A stretch of DNA of 25,586 nucleotides from Neolecta irregularis DAH-3. Taxonomy: Eukaryota; Ascomycota; Neolectomycetes; Neolectales; Neolectaceae. Both the position numbers and the translations under genes were made by a program. Below the pieces are notes generated by a model. It saw nothing but the letters and a program-made list of their open reading frames with translations. It did not search any database and was not told the DNA's origin. Of this stretch, positions 13,901-24,600 are shown in pieces. Every line of letters starts with the position of its first letter. The first letter of the stretch is position 1. The stretch lies in NCBI GenBank assembly GCA_001929475.1, contig LXFE01003532.1:9196-34781 (forward strand), written 5' to 3'.

Positions 13901-15382
13901 AGGAGCCCCATCCTTGTTTTGCAACAGGGTCAATTGACTTGGTAAGTGCTCGTTCCTTTCGAAGTCGATTACGCGCGAGAGAACGATAAAAACGAATATC
14001 CTCGTAAGAAAGCACCTTTTCCATCTCTTGAAGTTCTGTGGTCTCTGGGGAAACAAGCGTTTCCATGACTTTCTTTTTGAACAACTCAATGTACCTCGTC
14101 CGCTGATCTCGTCTTTCTTGAAAATATTCCCAAGTCCATTTCCGATTCTTCTCGTGTATCTCTCGAAGAATACAATGTGCTGCGAAGTGAAACCAAGCAT
14201 GAGGGTTTTCCGTTACTGAAACGCCTTTGGGTCGATATTTCTGGTAGTGTTGGTGGCGAATATAGAAGTGGAACAAGTCCAACATTAAAAGCGCATCTCG
14301 GTATTGATCTTCGTCAAGTACAAACCCAATTTCATCGAAAAGCAATGTTGTTTTGTTGTTTGGAGTATCCTTTTTGACAATTTTACTTAATTCCAAGCGC
14401 CCAGTGCCGCTGACTGGCTTCAAGATGAATTGGTTGCTTTCCGGAATATGGTCGCCTCGAGAAACAAGTTGACTAAATAAATCCTGTAATTCGTCTGCGG
14501 GTTTTCCAGCAAGAGATTGTGTATCGCTATTCCAATATACCGCCAACGAACCCAGAGTAATGAGTTTGTGGACCATTTCCACGTTATCATGAACGAAGAC
14601 TGGATTCCAGTTTGCGTCAGTAGATGTGGCCGAGAATTCTGATAATGTAATCCCGACAGCAAAGGGATGACTCGGCCCAGACAATTTGTCTTCATATCGA
14701 ATATGTATGCACTTGACGCTCACTTGAAGGTTGTCGACAATCTATCTCTTAAAGACATAGATTTGTAAAGCGTACCTTTGCCACGAGAGTGTCTGTGAAG
14801 CTCTGATTATTTCGGACGTCCTGTTCACTTAATCCTATCGATGACTGTTGAGACAATAATTCGGCGCTAAACCTTTCAGCATATGACACACTACCTAGCA
14901 TATACTTGTCGAGCTTTTCCTGTTTAACAGCTTGTGCTCGACGCCCTTCGTCTTCCTCATCATACTCAAAATTAGCGTATGGATCACAGGGAATAGCTAC
15001 TTCTTGCTCTGCTTTCGGCGACGCGAGTAGATACACATTCTCGATGAACACTTTAACGGGTTTGTTTTTCAAATTCGACCATGGAATCTCGATCGTAAGT
15101 TCTCCCAAATATCCTTGGGAAACATCAATGGGCAATCTAAACTTGTCGAGCGCCTGGGTTGGGATTAGGGTAGGGTCTAGAATAGACACGTACCTCTTTC
15201 TTCAATTCAAGGTTTCGTAACTTGACGGCCCCGGACCAAATGCCGATATTAAGCTGCTTGGGATCAAAGTTCTTGACATAGGCACCGAGAAAGCGATTCA
15301 GCAATCCTACGACACGCTATCAGCCCTGATTCTATGGACGGGGTATCGAGGAGTCGGTACCGGCTACAAGCGACTCCAACAT
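4905..15382 (-). CDS. VPS13: VPS13, bridge-like lipid-transfer protein
   Basis: VPS13 is a very large rod with a hydrophobic groove that moves glycerolipids between membranes at contact sites (ER, mitochondria, vacuole/endosome, prospore membrane in yeast). Exons on the minus strand: 15382-15361, 15306-15194, 15153-14776, 14741-9468, 9426-9115, 9076-8776, 8739-8671, 8630-8274, 8236-8116, 8077-7729, 7688-7492, 7453-7261, 7225-7007, 6969-6613, 6576-6450, 6411-6132, 6094-5465, 5427-5264, 5227-4905; 9786 nt, 3261 aa, close to fungal orthologues. The N-terminal chorein motif ([29 protein letters not shown]) is intact, followed by NIHVRYEDK-like CIHIRYEDK and [18 protein letters not shown] near residue 600. 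The adaptor-binding (VAB/SHR-BD) region lies at roughly 2080-2550 ([28 protein letters not shown]), the VPS13/ATG2-type C region at about 2850-3000 ([20 protein letters not shown]), and a PH-like domain at about 3150-3250. Seventeen introns are GT-AG; intron 11 (7491-7454) is best read as GC-AG. Exon 4 is 5274 nt without an intron. Confidence 0.95.
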
Positions 15383-15617
15383 GGTAAACAGCCGCGAGCA
15401 GGGAGCCCAGAATCACGAGCAACGCCTAGGGTGTATGATGGTCTTCTGCTATAAAACTTCTGAATGCGGAGGTTGTTTCCGGCCACCCTGCACCACCTCC
15501 GTCACCGGGGAAATCCAGGTCTCTGGTTCTACATCTGCCTGCTGCAGTTCTGCCTGGTGGAGGCTGCGCAGCGGCCTGCATGTTTGTCTGCCGCGACCTG
15601 GGCATGACGTCAGGGTC
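15383..15617. promoter_or_regulatory. GC-rich divergent intergenic region, probable shared promoter of VPS13 and the TMEM69-like gene
   Basis: The VPS13 start codon (minus strand, 15382) and the likely start of the plus-strand gene (15618) face away from each other across 235 bp. The sequence is clearly richer in G and C than most of the window and contains CCGGCC-, CACCTCC- and CTGCTGCAG-like runs, with a TGACGTCA element at 15605-15612 (a perfect CRE/ATF-type 8-mer). No TATA box is evident on either strand. That it works as a promoter for both genes is inferred from geometry; the TGACGTCA match is seen directly. Confidence 0.5.
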
Positions 15618-16797
15618 ATGTCTGCGGCGGGGCGCATCGCTCCCATCACCGCAATGTTTGCAGCGAGTGCTTGTGCGCGTATCCGAGTGCAGAGAGCGCC
15701 GCTGGTGCGGCTCCCGGCTGCGCTTTTTTCTTCCCACAGAGCAACGGCCCATGCTGTCTTGCCGAAGCCCGTTGCCCTCTTTTCCACCTCCGGCCCGCCG
15801 CTTCTTACTGCCAAAAAGAATGCGCCCGCCAAACATGCGCCCGCCGCGCCGCCGAGAAACTCGCCGCGGTTAGACATGCCGCCGCCCGCCACGTCTGCGA
15901 TTAAAAAAGACTTGGTATTCCTTCTGCAGAGCCGCCACTAAGGCGCAATAAGGGCACGTTCAAGGAATTCTTTGGCGACGTGCCGAAAGAGGCCATGGTT
16001 GTTGGGCTCGCCGGGACGCTGCCATATCTCGCCACGAGCGTCACCGTCCTCGGCTTGTCATGGAACAACCAGCGGGCTTATCAAGGCATCACTGACAGTA
16101 GCACCACGAGTCTCTGCCATGCTGACCGTTGTAGTGTTCATCATCAGCCCCGAAAGCAGCGAATACCTCCTCCATATTCTTCAGCCGTTGCAGATCGGCT
16201 ATGGCGCCTGCATCATTTCAATTCTCGGCGCCATCCATTGGGGCCTCGAATTTGCCGAATACGGTGGTCGGCAGGGATACAACCGTTATGCGCTTGGAGT
16301 TCTTTCTACAGTTCTCGCTTGGCCTACTGTTTTACTCCCGTTCAATTACGCTCTCATAGTTCAATTTGTTGGCTTTACAGGATTGTGGTACGCTGATGTC
16401 AATGCCACAAAGTATGGCTGGGGTATTTATGACCCTAATACATCTCACTAACGTTGTAGCGCCACCGTGGTACATGACGTATCGATTTTTGTTAACATTC
16501 ATCGTTTGCACAAGCATTGTTTTCACGTTAGTCATGCAAGGATGGATCGAGCCACATAACGCTGGTTCAATTCAACGATTAGATGAACTTGGTGAGAAAA
16601 AGCGAGATGATCTGGAACATCTTCGAAAACTGACAAAGGAAGATAATCAGGGAAACGAACGACAGAAAGAGAATCCAATCAAGGACGAATCTAAGCACAG
16701 AGCTGTGGATGAATATAAAGACGAGACCGAGGCTGACAGTCAAGAAAGTTTAAAAGATGATGTCGCGGAAGGCAACACTACAATCGAAGAAAACTAG
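15618..16797 (+). CDS. TMEM69/DUF3429-family membrane protein, probably mitochondrial
   Basis: A membrane protein of the DUF3429 (TMEM69-like) family, whose function is not established. Exons as read: 15618-15868, 15910-16097, 16135-16422, 16460-16797; 1065 nt, 354 aa. The family core is clear: GTFKEFFGDVPKEA, GLAGTLPYLATSVTVL, LQPLQIGYGA, GAIHWGLEFAEYGG, RYALGVLSTVLAWPTVLLP and WAPPWYMTYRFLLTFIV, giving several hydrophobic segments. The first 80 or so residues are rich in Ala, Arg, Pro and Ser with no acidic residues early on, as in a mitochondrial presequence; ATG 15654 is an alternative start. The last 75 residues are highly charged (Lys/Glu/Asp). Intron 1 (15869-15909) is the least certain, because the sequence there is GC-rich and frame-ambiguous. 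Intron 2 is taken as GT-AG at 16098-16134; a GC donor at 16086 would also keep the frame. Intron 3 has a good CACTAAC branch site. Confidence 0.78.
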
Positions 16798-19272
16798 TTA
16801 TTTTTAGAGTATACAGATAAAATGAGATAAATTAGATTTATAAAGAAGGATGAAGCAGTGGGGAAGAGAAATTTTTATAGTCTCTCTTTGTAGTACCATA
16901 AGGAATGAAGCCTCAAACTCTTGCTGTATTCCGGAGTCACTTTACTCTGCGCTATCTCGAAAAAGAATTTTGCTGGAATCTCATCCCTCCATCGCCCGAC
17001 TGTGAAATACCCATAGCCATTATTGCATTTTATTATTTATATAAAAGTACCAATCTCCTTTCGAAAAAGCATACTTATCGATATGCGCCGAGATGGTGTG
17101 CTAGTTTTTACAGATGCCAAGGCAAATGAATTAGTAACTGCACTCATTTTTAATGTATACATAGTCATACCGGACATTATCTATCTTTGTAACTTGACCG
17201 AGTTGGATGTATGGTTTTCAAAAGACAGTGTTGCTGATAAATTCTCTTTTGGAGCGTATAAAACTCGTACACCCACACTGTTTTCCAGAAAACTTTTCAT
17301 CTCTCCAAAACTCGTCTCGAGGTAAATGTTCTCAATTTTTCTCATCCATGATGAACCTGGATATCCATTCAAACTAGAGTATCTGAAGGTTAAGCCTTTT
17401 GATCATATATATCTCGTTAACCTGACTATTCTCTTTATTTTCCCATTTTCATCCCACGAATGGTTGGCTGACTTTTCAGATGGATTGCGAAATTAATCGA
17501 TGAAGAGAGCGTATTGCTTGTCCAAAGGTATGTCCTTTTCTTCCTTCTCAATTGCAAATGGCTATGATGATAAACACATTACAAAAGCTGGAGTTACCGG
17601 CTGAGAAAATAATGCTGCGAACGTATGCACTTATCTGAGCTTCTGTCAATTGTTCTTGCTTTCCTTTGCTCTATCACAGATCCTGATTGTCATTAAGGTT
17701 GTAGATCATCAAGGTCGTAGACCTTGATAGGTTCTTTGTTTTACAGTATCTCGGATGAATTGCTATAGAGGTTGGTCTATTCCCGCAAGATTGGCGACTA
17801 AATGATGATTATTTGATGACGAGTCTGATTGGGTTTCCCAGAGACGAAAAACTTTTTAACTACCATTCATGCATTGCTGACTCTCGCCTTTCTGCCATTT
17901 TAAAATTATTTACGCAAGCTAATACTTCTAGTGATTAAAAAGTGCTGGTCGTGATACGAAACCAGGTCGTGTCCTCCCTGTGACAAATGTAAGTCATTCC
18001 TCTTTTCCTTCCTGTGCAATGATGAATAATAAAGATAAGCATATGTCTGAAATCTTTCATGAACGATCTACAATGTGACTCTGAATGCACTTTGTTTCGA
18101 TTTCCTTTTGAGATTATAAACGCTAACCATTCTTTAGATGCCGGCCTTGAATATTTGATCTCGTCGCGGGTACTGAAGCTCAGTTGTGATACATCTATCG
18201 CTCGCGGTATACTCGGTATGTTTTTTGTTTTCTCTCACTTCCAAATGATGAGGTTTTCTACTCAATCTCACGACGGTCATCAGAATCTATATTTTGCTGA
18301 GTACGCCTGTGACAAGGCACCGAGTACTGATATTTTAAACACATTCCCTCAATCTTGAATTTCTAGCGGCTGACTTTGTAAGTCAAACAGTCTGTAGCGA
18401 GCTAACTTGGTGTATTTTCATTCCTCTGTCTACTTCTTGATATGTTTCTAGTACAGTTATTAGTGTTATTATAACGCTCTTCCCATCACTTGCGATTCTA
18501 GTTGTCTGTCATTTCGCGTTGGGCTTGTGAGCTTGCTAGCGCTGTCAATCTAAAATATTCTTTGACATTGCACTAATTTCTGTCTTTCACAATGCATAGG
18601 CAGTTGGCGCCAGTTTAGACAACTTTCCTTGATCGAAGAATATCTCTCAATCTTCGATTTGGGAGTTAAAAAGACTCGAATTCTCGAATTTCCTACTAGT
18701 GCTTTCACAAAATATAGTCCCTGCCCAATGAGCCTTATCCACATCGAACATTAAATGAAGTACTCCGTTGTAGCCGGTGAGTCCATTTCACCATCTTAAA
18801 ATGTCTAATAAGGAATTATTATTGGTTGAAGCAATAGTGGAAGAGGCGAACTTACGTTTGTCTGTATCACCATAGCGATAAACGGGGACGTGATCATTTC
18901 ATTATCAATCAATTTTATCATAACCCTGAGCGTGTTCACAGGGATCATCGATAGTAAATCTTTAGTCTCAGACTTCCTGCTCAAATTTTCTATCCTTAAT
19001 CTCAGCAATTAATATTATATTTCTTTGTTGCTAAAACTAGCATGTGCGAATTTTGTATTGGCTAGAGTCAAAAAAGATGCAGTTTTGGTTTCGCTCGACC
19101 GTTCACTCTTTTTCTCTACGAAAAGCTTGAGATTCGTCCATTGATATTCCAACTCTCTCTTTTAATCAGTCGTGATGGATGACCAGTTTCATTCAACGTG
19201 GCTTGAACTCTCGTGTCGGATCTCATCATTCAACAAATGAAGCCTGTTATTCCTTTGCCTGTCTGCCAACTG
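16798..19272. other. 2.5-kb region without a gene I can support
   Basis: The plus strand is AT-rich with many pyrimidine tracts that resemble intron 3' ends, and stops occur in all frames. The longer open frames (17023-17325 and 18059-18358 on plus; 18550-18744 and 18805-19008 on minus) have no motif I recognise. A 56-codon open stretch without an ATG at 17768-17938 (+) has a protein-like composition (for example FPQDWRLNDDYLM) and ends before pyrimidine-poor DNA; it could be an exon of an unknown gene or chance. A small tandem/inverted repeat sits at 17692-17728. I see no tRNA, snRNA or transposon signature. Possibilities are a long 3' region of the TMEM69-like gene, a non-coding transcript, or a decayed gene; nothing here decides between them. 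Confidence 0.45.
17692..17728. repeat. 16-bp imperfect tandem repeat overlapping a perfect 9-bp inverted repeat
   Basis: ATTAAGGTTGTAGATC at 17692-17707 is followed at once by ATCAAGGTCGTAGACC at 17708-17723; the three differences are all T versus C. The second copy with its flank forms ATCAAGGTC-GTA-GACCTTGAT (17708-17728), a perfect 9-bp palindrome with a 3-nt spacer. No function is evident. Confidence 0.7.
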
Positions 19273-20116
19273 CTACTCCGATTTCCTCGAGGAGCAATAT
19301 TTATAGTCATCCTGCATTAATCCCCCAGCACGCAAAATTGCAAAACGTAAATCTTCTAACCCTTGTTTCGGGTTCTTCAACGCCGAGCAAGCAATAATCT
19401 CGCGAAATCCATTAGGATTTGCATTCACCAGCTTAAAGCCATCTTCGAAGCGCTCTTCAAGTGTTTTGTTGCCGCCTTTCATATTATCCAGCTTAACCCA
19501 TACGAGCTGCCAGGGAATTGAACGACGAAGGAATAGGTTCGCAATGGCTTTGTCTGTATCTTTAAACCCATGCGAAATATCAGCGAGTAGGAACACACGA
19601 CGTAAACTAGTACGTTAACATTACAGTTGGCAGAAGGCATTACTTGGGTCGTCTCGTAAGATATTCAAGAATCTCTGAACCAACTTTCTCAGATGCTGAA
19701 AATCCATATCCTGGGGTATCAATAAGGGTCATAGTTTTAAATTTGTCATTGCCGCAGATCTGGAAAGCATTTATGCTTTTTGTAGAATTTCGTTTCTTGG
19801 AGGCTCGAACGATATCTTGGCCTAGTATACCTCGCAGCAGGGTTGATTTCTATCTGGGTTATTGCTTATGGTTATAGAGTGCACCTACCCCGACATTTGT
19901 ACGACCGAGAAATGCTACTTCAGGGACTGAGCTCTTAGGGATATCTGCATATGTATTGCTTGACCAAATGAAGTTACCCGATTGAACGATGGCTTTTGTT
20001 GCTTGGTTAAGTTGTTCAGGATGTGGATGGGGGATTCCTATGCGTGAACAATTCCAATGCGCATTTCCACAAAGGCTATTTAAGTTTCGGCCAACTATTG
20101 GGCGAGCAACAGACAT
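19273..20116 (-). CDS. GTPBP8: EngB/GTPBP8-type GTPase, probably mitochondrial ribosome assembly
   Basis: The family (bacterial EngB/YihA/YsxC, animal GTPBP8) are small GTPases tied to assembly of the large ribosomal subunit. Exons on the minus strand: 20116-19889, 19849-19644, 19606-19273; 768 nt, 255 aa; both introns are GT-AG. The G1 P-loop GRTNVGKST is at residues 71-79 and is assembled across intron 1 exactly between G and K. G3 is seen in TLIDTPGYGFS, which is typical of EngB. The expected G4 TKxD motif reads VKLD (context LVWVKLDNMKG), so the first residue is changed. The G5-like SALK is present in ACSALKNPKQGLEDL. About 60 residues precede the GTPase domain, with Arg and no early acid (MSVARPIVGRNLNS), which suggests a mitochondrial presequence. 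I chose the ATG at 20116 because it gives this N-terminus and the upstream DNA is not convincingly coding. Confidence 0.87.
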
Positions 20117-20724
20117 CCAATTTTGAACAAAAATGTTATTGGTTGTTGAAACGCGGAATCACAACGAGGGAGCCCTAACAGACCTTAGGTATCGATCAAA
20201 TGCGAAAGCTAGGATAGGACTCAATCTCTTCTCTACTGTAGCATTACAGGCTCTCTTTCCTCGCTTGTTTGCAGTGAGGCCAAACACACTATATTTTTAT
20301 ATAGCGTGAAGGGTTTGGATGCTGAGTTGTATATTCCTACCGGTGGTTGTAGACTGATTCGGTTCCCACCGGAATATTTTTTCTCTTCCCATTTTGGCTA
20401 ATCGACACGTTTCTACTAAATATCCAAACCCTATAAATCTTTAGTTTTCAGAATGGTGTGAGTAGTTCTTTAAGTGAACCAGCCTGCTGTGTCTTATATT
20501 TCAATAGTTTCTCATCTCGTTTGCTTTATTACTGCATCAGGAATATATAGATGGTCAACTACAAAAGATTCCCGTTCGGAATTCATGACCGCATCTTGTT
20601 TGTAACATCACAAAGTGGGTAGAGTATTAGATTATGGGAACCAAATAGAAAGGGTCATTACTAAGTTACATGACGAGTCATCTTTGGAAAGACCTTCGCA
20701 TGTTGTTTTAATCTCGGCAGTGAA
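20117..20724. other. intergenic region with two imperfect inverted repeats
   Basis: This holds the promoter side of the minus-strand GTPase gene and the 3' flank of the candidate gene to the right. An AT-rich hairpin lies at 20285-20308 (10-bp arms, one mismatch, TTTT loop). A second imperfect pair, CCGGTGG at 20340-20346 and CCACCGG at 20366-20372, has arms extended by matching TATTCC/GGAATA sequence. An open plus-strand frame begins at 20615 but runs antisense to the candidate gene and shows no family motif. Confidence 0.45.
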
Positions 20725-21348
20725 TCATCGTTTCTCCAAGCCAAACGCTGAAATAGTCCACTTCCCAATCTCATCCGGATCTTTTATCCAGTCTTTTGCA
20801 AACATGTTTTCGCTGTCACCGTTTAGCTCGTCCCTTACCCGCAATACCTACTGTATGACTTTTCTTTGCCACCCGAAATCTCTCGCATATCCTTCTCGAA
20901 TTTTTCCATTTGATGTAATTGCGTTCGGATGAGGTACTTCCCCCTGATATTGAACATGAGTTGACCTGAAATGGTCCTGCGGGTGCTCTTGCAACGGTCC
21001 AGTTCCTGCAAATGGAGGAATTGCAAACGCTGGGAAAGCGACCCTTTGAAACGACAAGCCTGTCAATCCGGCGGAAACCATTATCATCTTTTCAGGGGGA
21101 TACACGTAATAGCCGGAATTTGTTCTCAACAGTTTAGAGTGCTGGACCCCATTTCCTAGGCTTTCTTGCGATCCATACGAACTGGAACATGACATTTGGA
21201 CAGAACAAGAAGATCGGCCAGCTAGATGCGCTTGCAAGACAATAGGGTAAAGGGGTCGCAAGATCAGAGACCTCCTCGCCTTTTCAACAAGCTTTGTATG
21301 GTACGGTACCTCCTTTCTATTGATATGACAAGCGTTGATCCGAAGCAT
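20725..21348 (-). CDS. possible unrecognised protein, two exons
   Basis: An open frame runs from an ATG at 21348 to 20848 on the minus strand. A 39-nt GT-AG intron at 20872-20834 would join it in frame to a protein-like 3' exon (20833-20725) containing FAKDWIKDPDEIGKW and ending at a TGA. That gives 585 nt and 194 aa. A rival model uses a neat 35-nt intron at 20847-20813 (GTATTG donor, GCTAAAC branch, GACAG acceptor) and another upstream frame, LHQMEKFEKDMREISGG. The N-terminal half is Arg/Lys-rich and is followed by one hydrophobic stretch (VSAGLTGLSFQRVAFPAFAI), as in a small organelle membrane protein. I recognise no family. The 3' exon is the best-supported part; start and upstream structure are uncertain. 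The gene would be divergent from the histidine kinase gene. Confidence 0.35.
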
Positions 21349-21694
21349 TCATATAGCAATCAGCCCTTCAATTTGAGGATGTTTCAAGCTTTCTCGTGGG
21401 AACAACATGCGACGCTAGCATTTTGGACTGCTCTCTAAAGAATATGTTCTGTGAATTGATTGGTTATCCCTCCAGTTTTCAATTTACCCCTAGCTTTTGA
21501 AGGTCCGATCTCGACCTTAAGGCTAGAAAGAGGCCCACTCGCTTTTTTGCAGATCCATGTGCTTCATGACTCGTGGTCGGTCCATAAACTAATTCAGTAA
21601 CTCTTTTCCTCTGTTCCACTCCTATTTTTAGGCCAGCGTTAATATACAGCTGCTTTACGAGAATATCCAACAGTATCACCTACCGGCTCTTCGA
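21349..21694. promoter_or_regulatory. region upstream of the histidine kinase start
   Basis: About 346 bp between the candidate minus-strand gene and the ATG taken for the histidine kinase. A pyrimidine-rich acceptor-like sequence ends at TAG 21629-21631, and the kinase frame is open from there to 21695. The kinase may therefore have an additional upstream exon, and this region may hold its first intron as well as the promoter. I see no certain promoter element. Confidence 0.35.
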
Positions 21695-24600
21695 ATGATG
21701 CTACACCTACCGCATTCACAACCAGCTCACACAAGCAAATCACCCAGTAGATACGCCATACCCGGAATACGATATCTTCCACAACTTGTTGCAGTCCTTG
21801 ATGAAAACTGCAAAGTCCAGTGCTCCTCAAAAGCTTTTTTAGCGGAGACAAACATTCGGATAAATTCGCCATTTGGAGCATTCGTTGAGGATTATGGAAC
21901 CAATTTCGAGGACGTCGTAAAGAAAATCGATGGAGATAAAGATATTGAATTGAAAATTCGCGGGAAACGGTACCAGATTAACGTTGTGCATTGGCGAGAG
22001 GGGCTACTAGATGGGTTCACCATCACATTAAAGGGAATGAAGGATACCAAGCCCTTTTCCAATCTACAAAAACTTGACGAGGTATTGACTCAACCGAAAT
22101 CTTGACTTAATAGGTAAAGTTAGCACGAAACACTTTTCCCGAGGCAATTTATACAGTGTCGCTGGACAGAAAGATCATACCATTCAACTATAAAGCCTTT
22201 GAGTTTCTGTATGAAAATTTCGATAATTTCAGTAGCATGGAAGAACCAATGTGTATTGATCGATTTTTGGAACGCTTTGACGTATGGGACGGTGACATGA
22301 ATGAAAGAATAAATCTTGATACTACGAATCTTCCCGAACTTTTTCAGCATGAAACTACTGGTGAGCCTTGAGAAAGAGACATACCGCTCAATGAGGTAGT
22401 CGAACCGAGGAAGTATACAATTTGTCGGAATGATGTTATTTCTAGAGAATTTGTTCAGCTCGCAATCAAGATGGAGATCTTAGTGGACAAAGATGGAGTT
22501 CATGGTGCTCTGATCAAGGCTTTGCATTTTAACCATTGGGAGAAACGCAAGAATAACCTTAAGAGGGATGCCTTTCGTGGTCTTTGCGAGGGTTTGTTAT
22601 CTCTGGTTGACCAATATCTTTCACTTAGGTTTATCGACTCTCGTCTATACGCATGATCCTCTTGGGCAATTGGATTATTTCAACAGTTATACAAGAGAGT
22701 GGCTAGGTTCGGATGTACCGCGCGATTTTCAAAATCGATTTCTTCATCCTGATGAAGAATTACCATGTCGAACGCTCATGATTGAGAATATTCATCAAGG
22801 CAACGCATACACTATTCAACACAGAGCGCAGTTCAAAGACAGTTCTTACAAGTGGTTGAATAGTGTTCTCATCCCAGTGAGAGATTTAAGAACCAAAGAG
22901 ATTGAGTGTTGGATAGGGTTGAGCGTTGATATACACGAACAAATGTCGTCAGCTGAAAGTGGGATTCTTTTGTGATGTTTACTAACACGGTGGAGAAGTG
23001 AAAAATTTTCAAAACGCTCTTAAAGTAGGAACACAAGCAATTACGTATTGTATGTTTGATCGGGAGCTGAAATTTATCGACTGTGTGAGTGAACATCTTA
23101 GCCAGGATGGGAGATGGCTTCCAACTGAATATGTTCCTCCCGAAATTGTCGGAAAGAATGTTCTGGGTCAAACCTGGACGGATGTCCATGGCTGGCGTCA
23201 AGAACAGATTGATCTTTTCGAGAAAATATTCTCAGGAGGGTTACCCTGGACATTTTTCGAGCACGAACTGAACGGTAAATATTGGAGAACCCTCTTCATT
23301 CCCTATACAGAGGCCGGAACTTCAGAGTTCGGGCCTGTGACTCATATAGCTGGCTATTTGTTTGATCACAGCCATTTAAAAGAACAAGAAGATAAGTTCT
23401 TCCAGGCAATACTAGATACACAAACTGCCGAGCGTTCGAGTCGCATGAAAAGTGAATTTCGTATGATGGCTTGATTCATTAGACTACTAAGATCTAGTCG
23501 CTAAAATGAGTCATGAATTACGAACACCTCTCAATGTAAGATCTTGACTGAAATGTTTACCGACCATGACAGGCCATAATTCCCATGTCGGAATTGCTTT
23601 TATCTGCGCCATCGAATGATGAGCTTAAAGGAACGATCCAGATTATTTACAAGGCAAGTAAAGCGTTAATGGGCGTAATTGAAGATATTCTGGACTATAC
23701 CAAGATTGAAGCTGGGTAATCTGTAAAATTGAGACATTTTTTAATGTTGATTAGCAAAATGACTTTAGAAGAAACTGTGTTCGAGATGAATGCAGTAATC
23801 GACAGTGCAATAGCCATTGTAAAGCATCCTCTCCAAGAAAAACGTCTAGAGTTTATCAACCACAATTCGCTTCAGAATGAAGTTTTCCTCGTCGGCGACC
23901 CATTTCGAACCCAGCAGATTCTTATCAACATTCTCACCAATGCAATCAAGTTTACATACAAAGGTCATGTTTCAATTTATACCCTCATGAAACAGATATG
24001 TCATGACAGTAGCGGTTCTGAGTGTTCAGAAGTTCATTTCATCGTTAGCGATACCGGAATTGGGATCAGTGAGGAAGCTAAGAAGAATCTTTTCAAAGCC
24101 TTTGAACAAGACTCCTCAACTGTGCGAAATTATGGCGGAAGCGGTCTGGGTCTCTGTATTTCGAAGCAACTGGTTGATCTAATGCATGGCTCCATAGACC
24201 TGGACTCCAAAATTGGAGTTGGGACCAATATCAAAGTTATTGTCCCATATAAAATACCTATAGCGGAGGTATGCCGCATTAATTTAAAACAAGATGAGCA
24301 AACTTTGAGGAAGCGGGCAACCCCCGATATCGATTTATCCACGATGAAGATCTTAGTCGTGGAAGATAATGACGTGAACAAGAAGATAATTCTGAAATTA
24401 CTTCACAAACTGGGATTTCCCGTTGCCGATTCTGTAAAAAATGGGTGCGACCTTCCGAGCTACGCAAATTCAATTTATTAGCGTTGAAGCAATATGTGCA
24501 ATAACTAAATGCCGAAACTCCAAATACTCTATGTACGACCTTGTGTGAACCATATTACTAAAACGGGGCTTATTTTCTAGGTCTTAATGGATTGCCAAAT

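Noticed and set aside
15426-15904. Several 97-147-codon frames on both strands in the GC-rich region
   Set aside because: High GC lowers stop frequency in all frames; only the frame with a presequence-like start joins to the DUF3429 core.
16086-16134. A further GC-AG intron (GCATCA donor) in the TMEM69-like gene
   Set aside because: A canonical GTAGCA donor at 16098 gives a 37-nt intron, the most common length here, in the same frame, so the GC donor is not needed.
17768-17938. Protein-like 56-codon stretch as an exon of a named gene
   Set aside because: No upstream or downstream exon could be joined with a consistent phase and no family was recognised; a frame this long is expected by chance in 2.5 kb.
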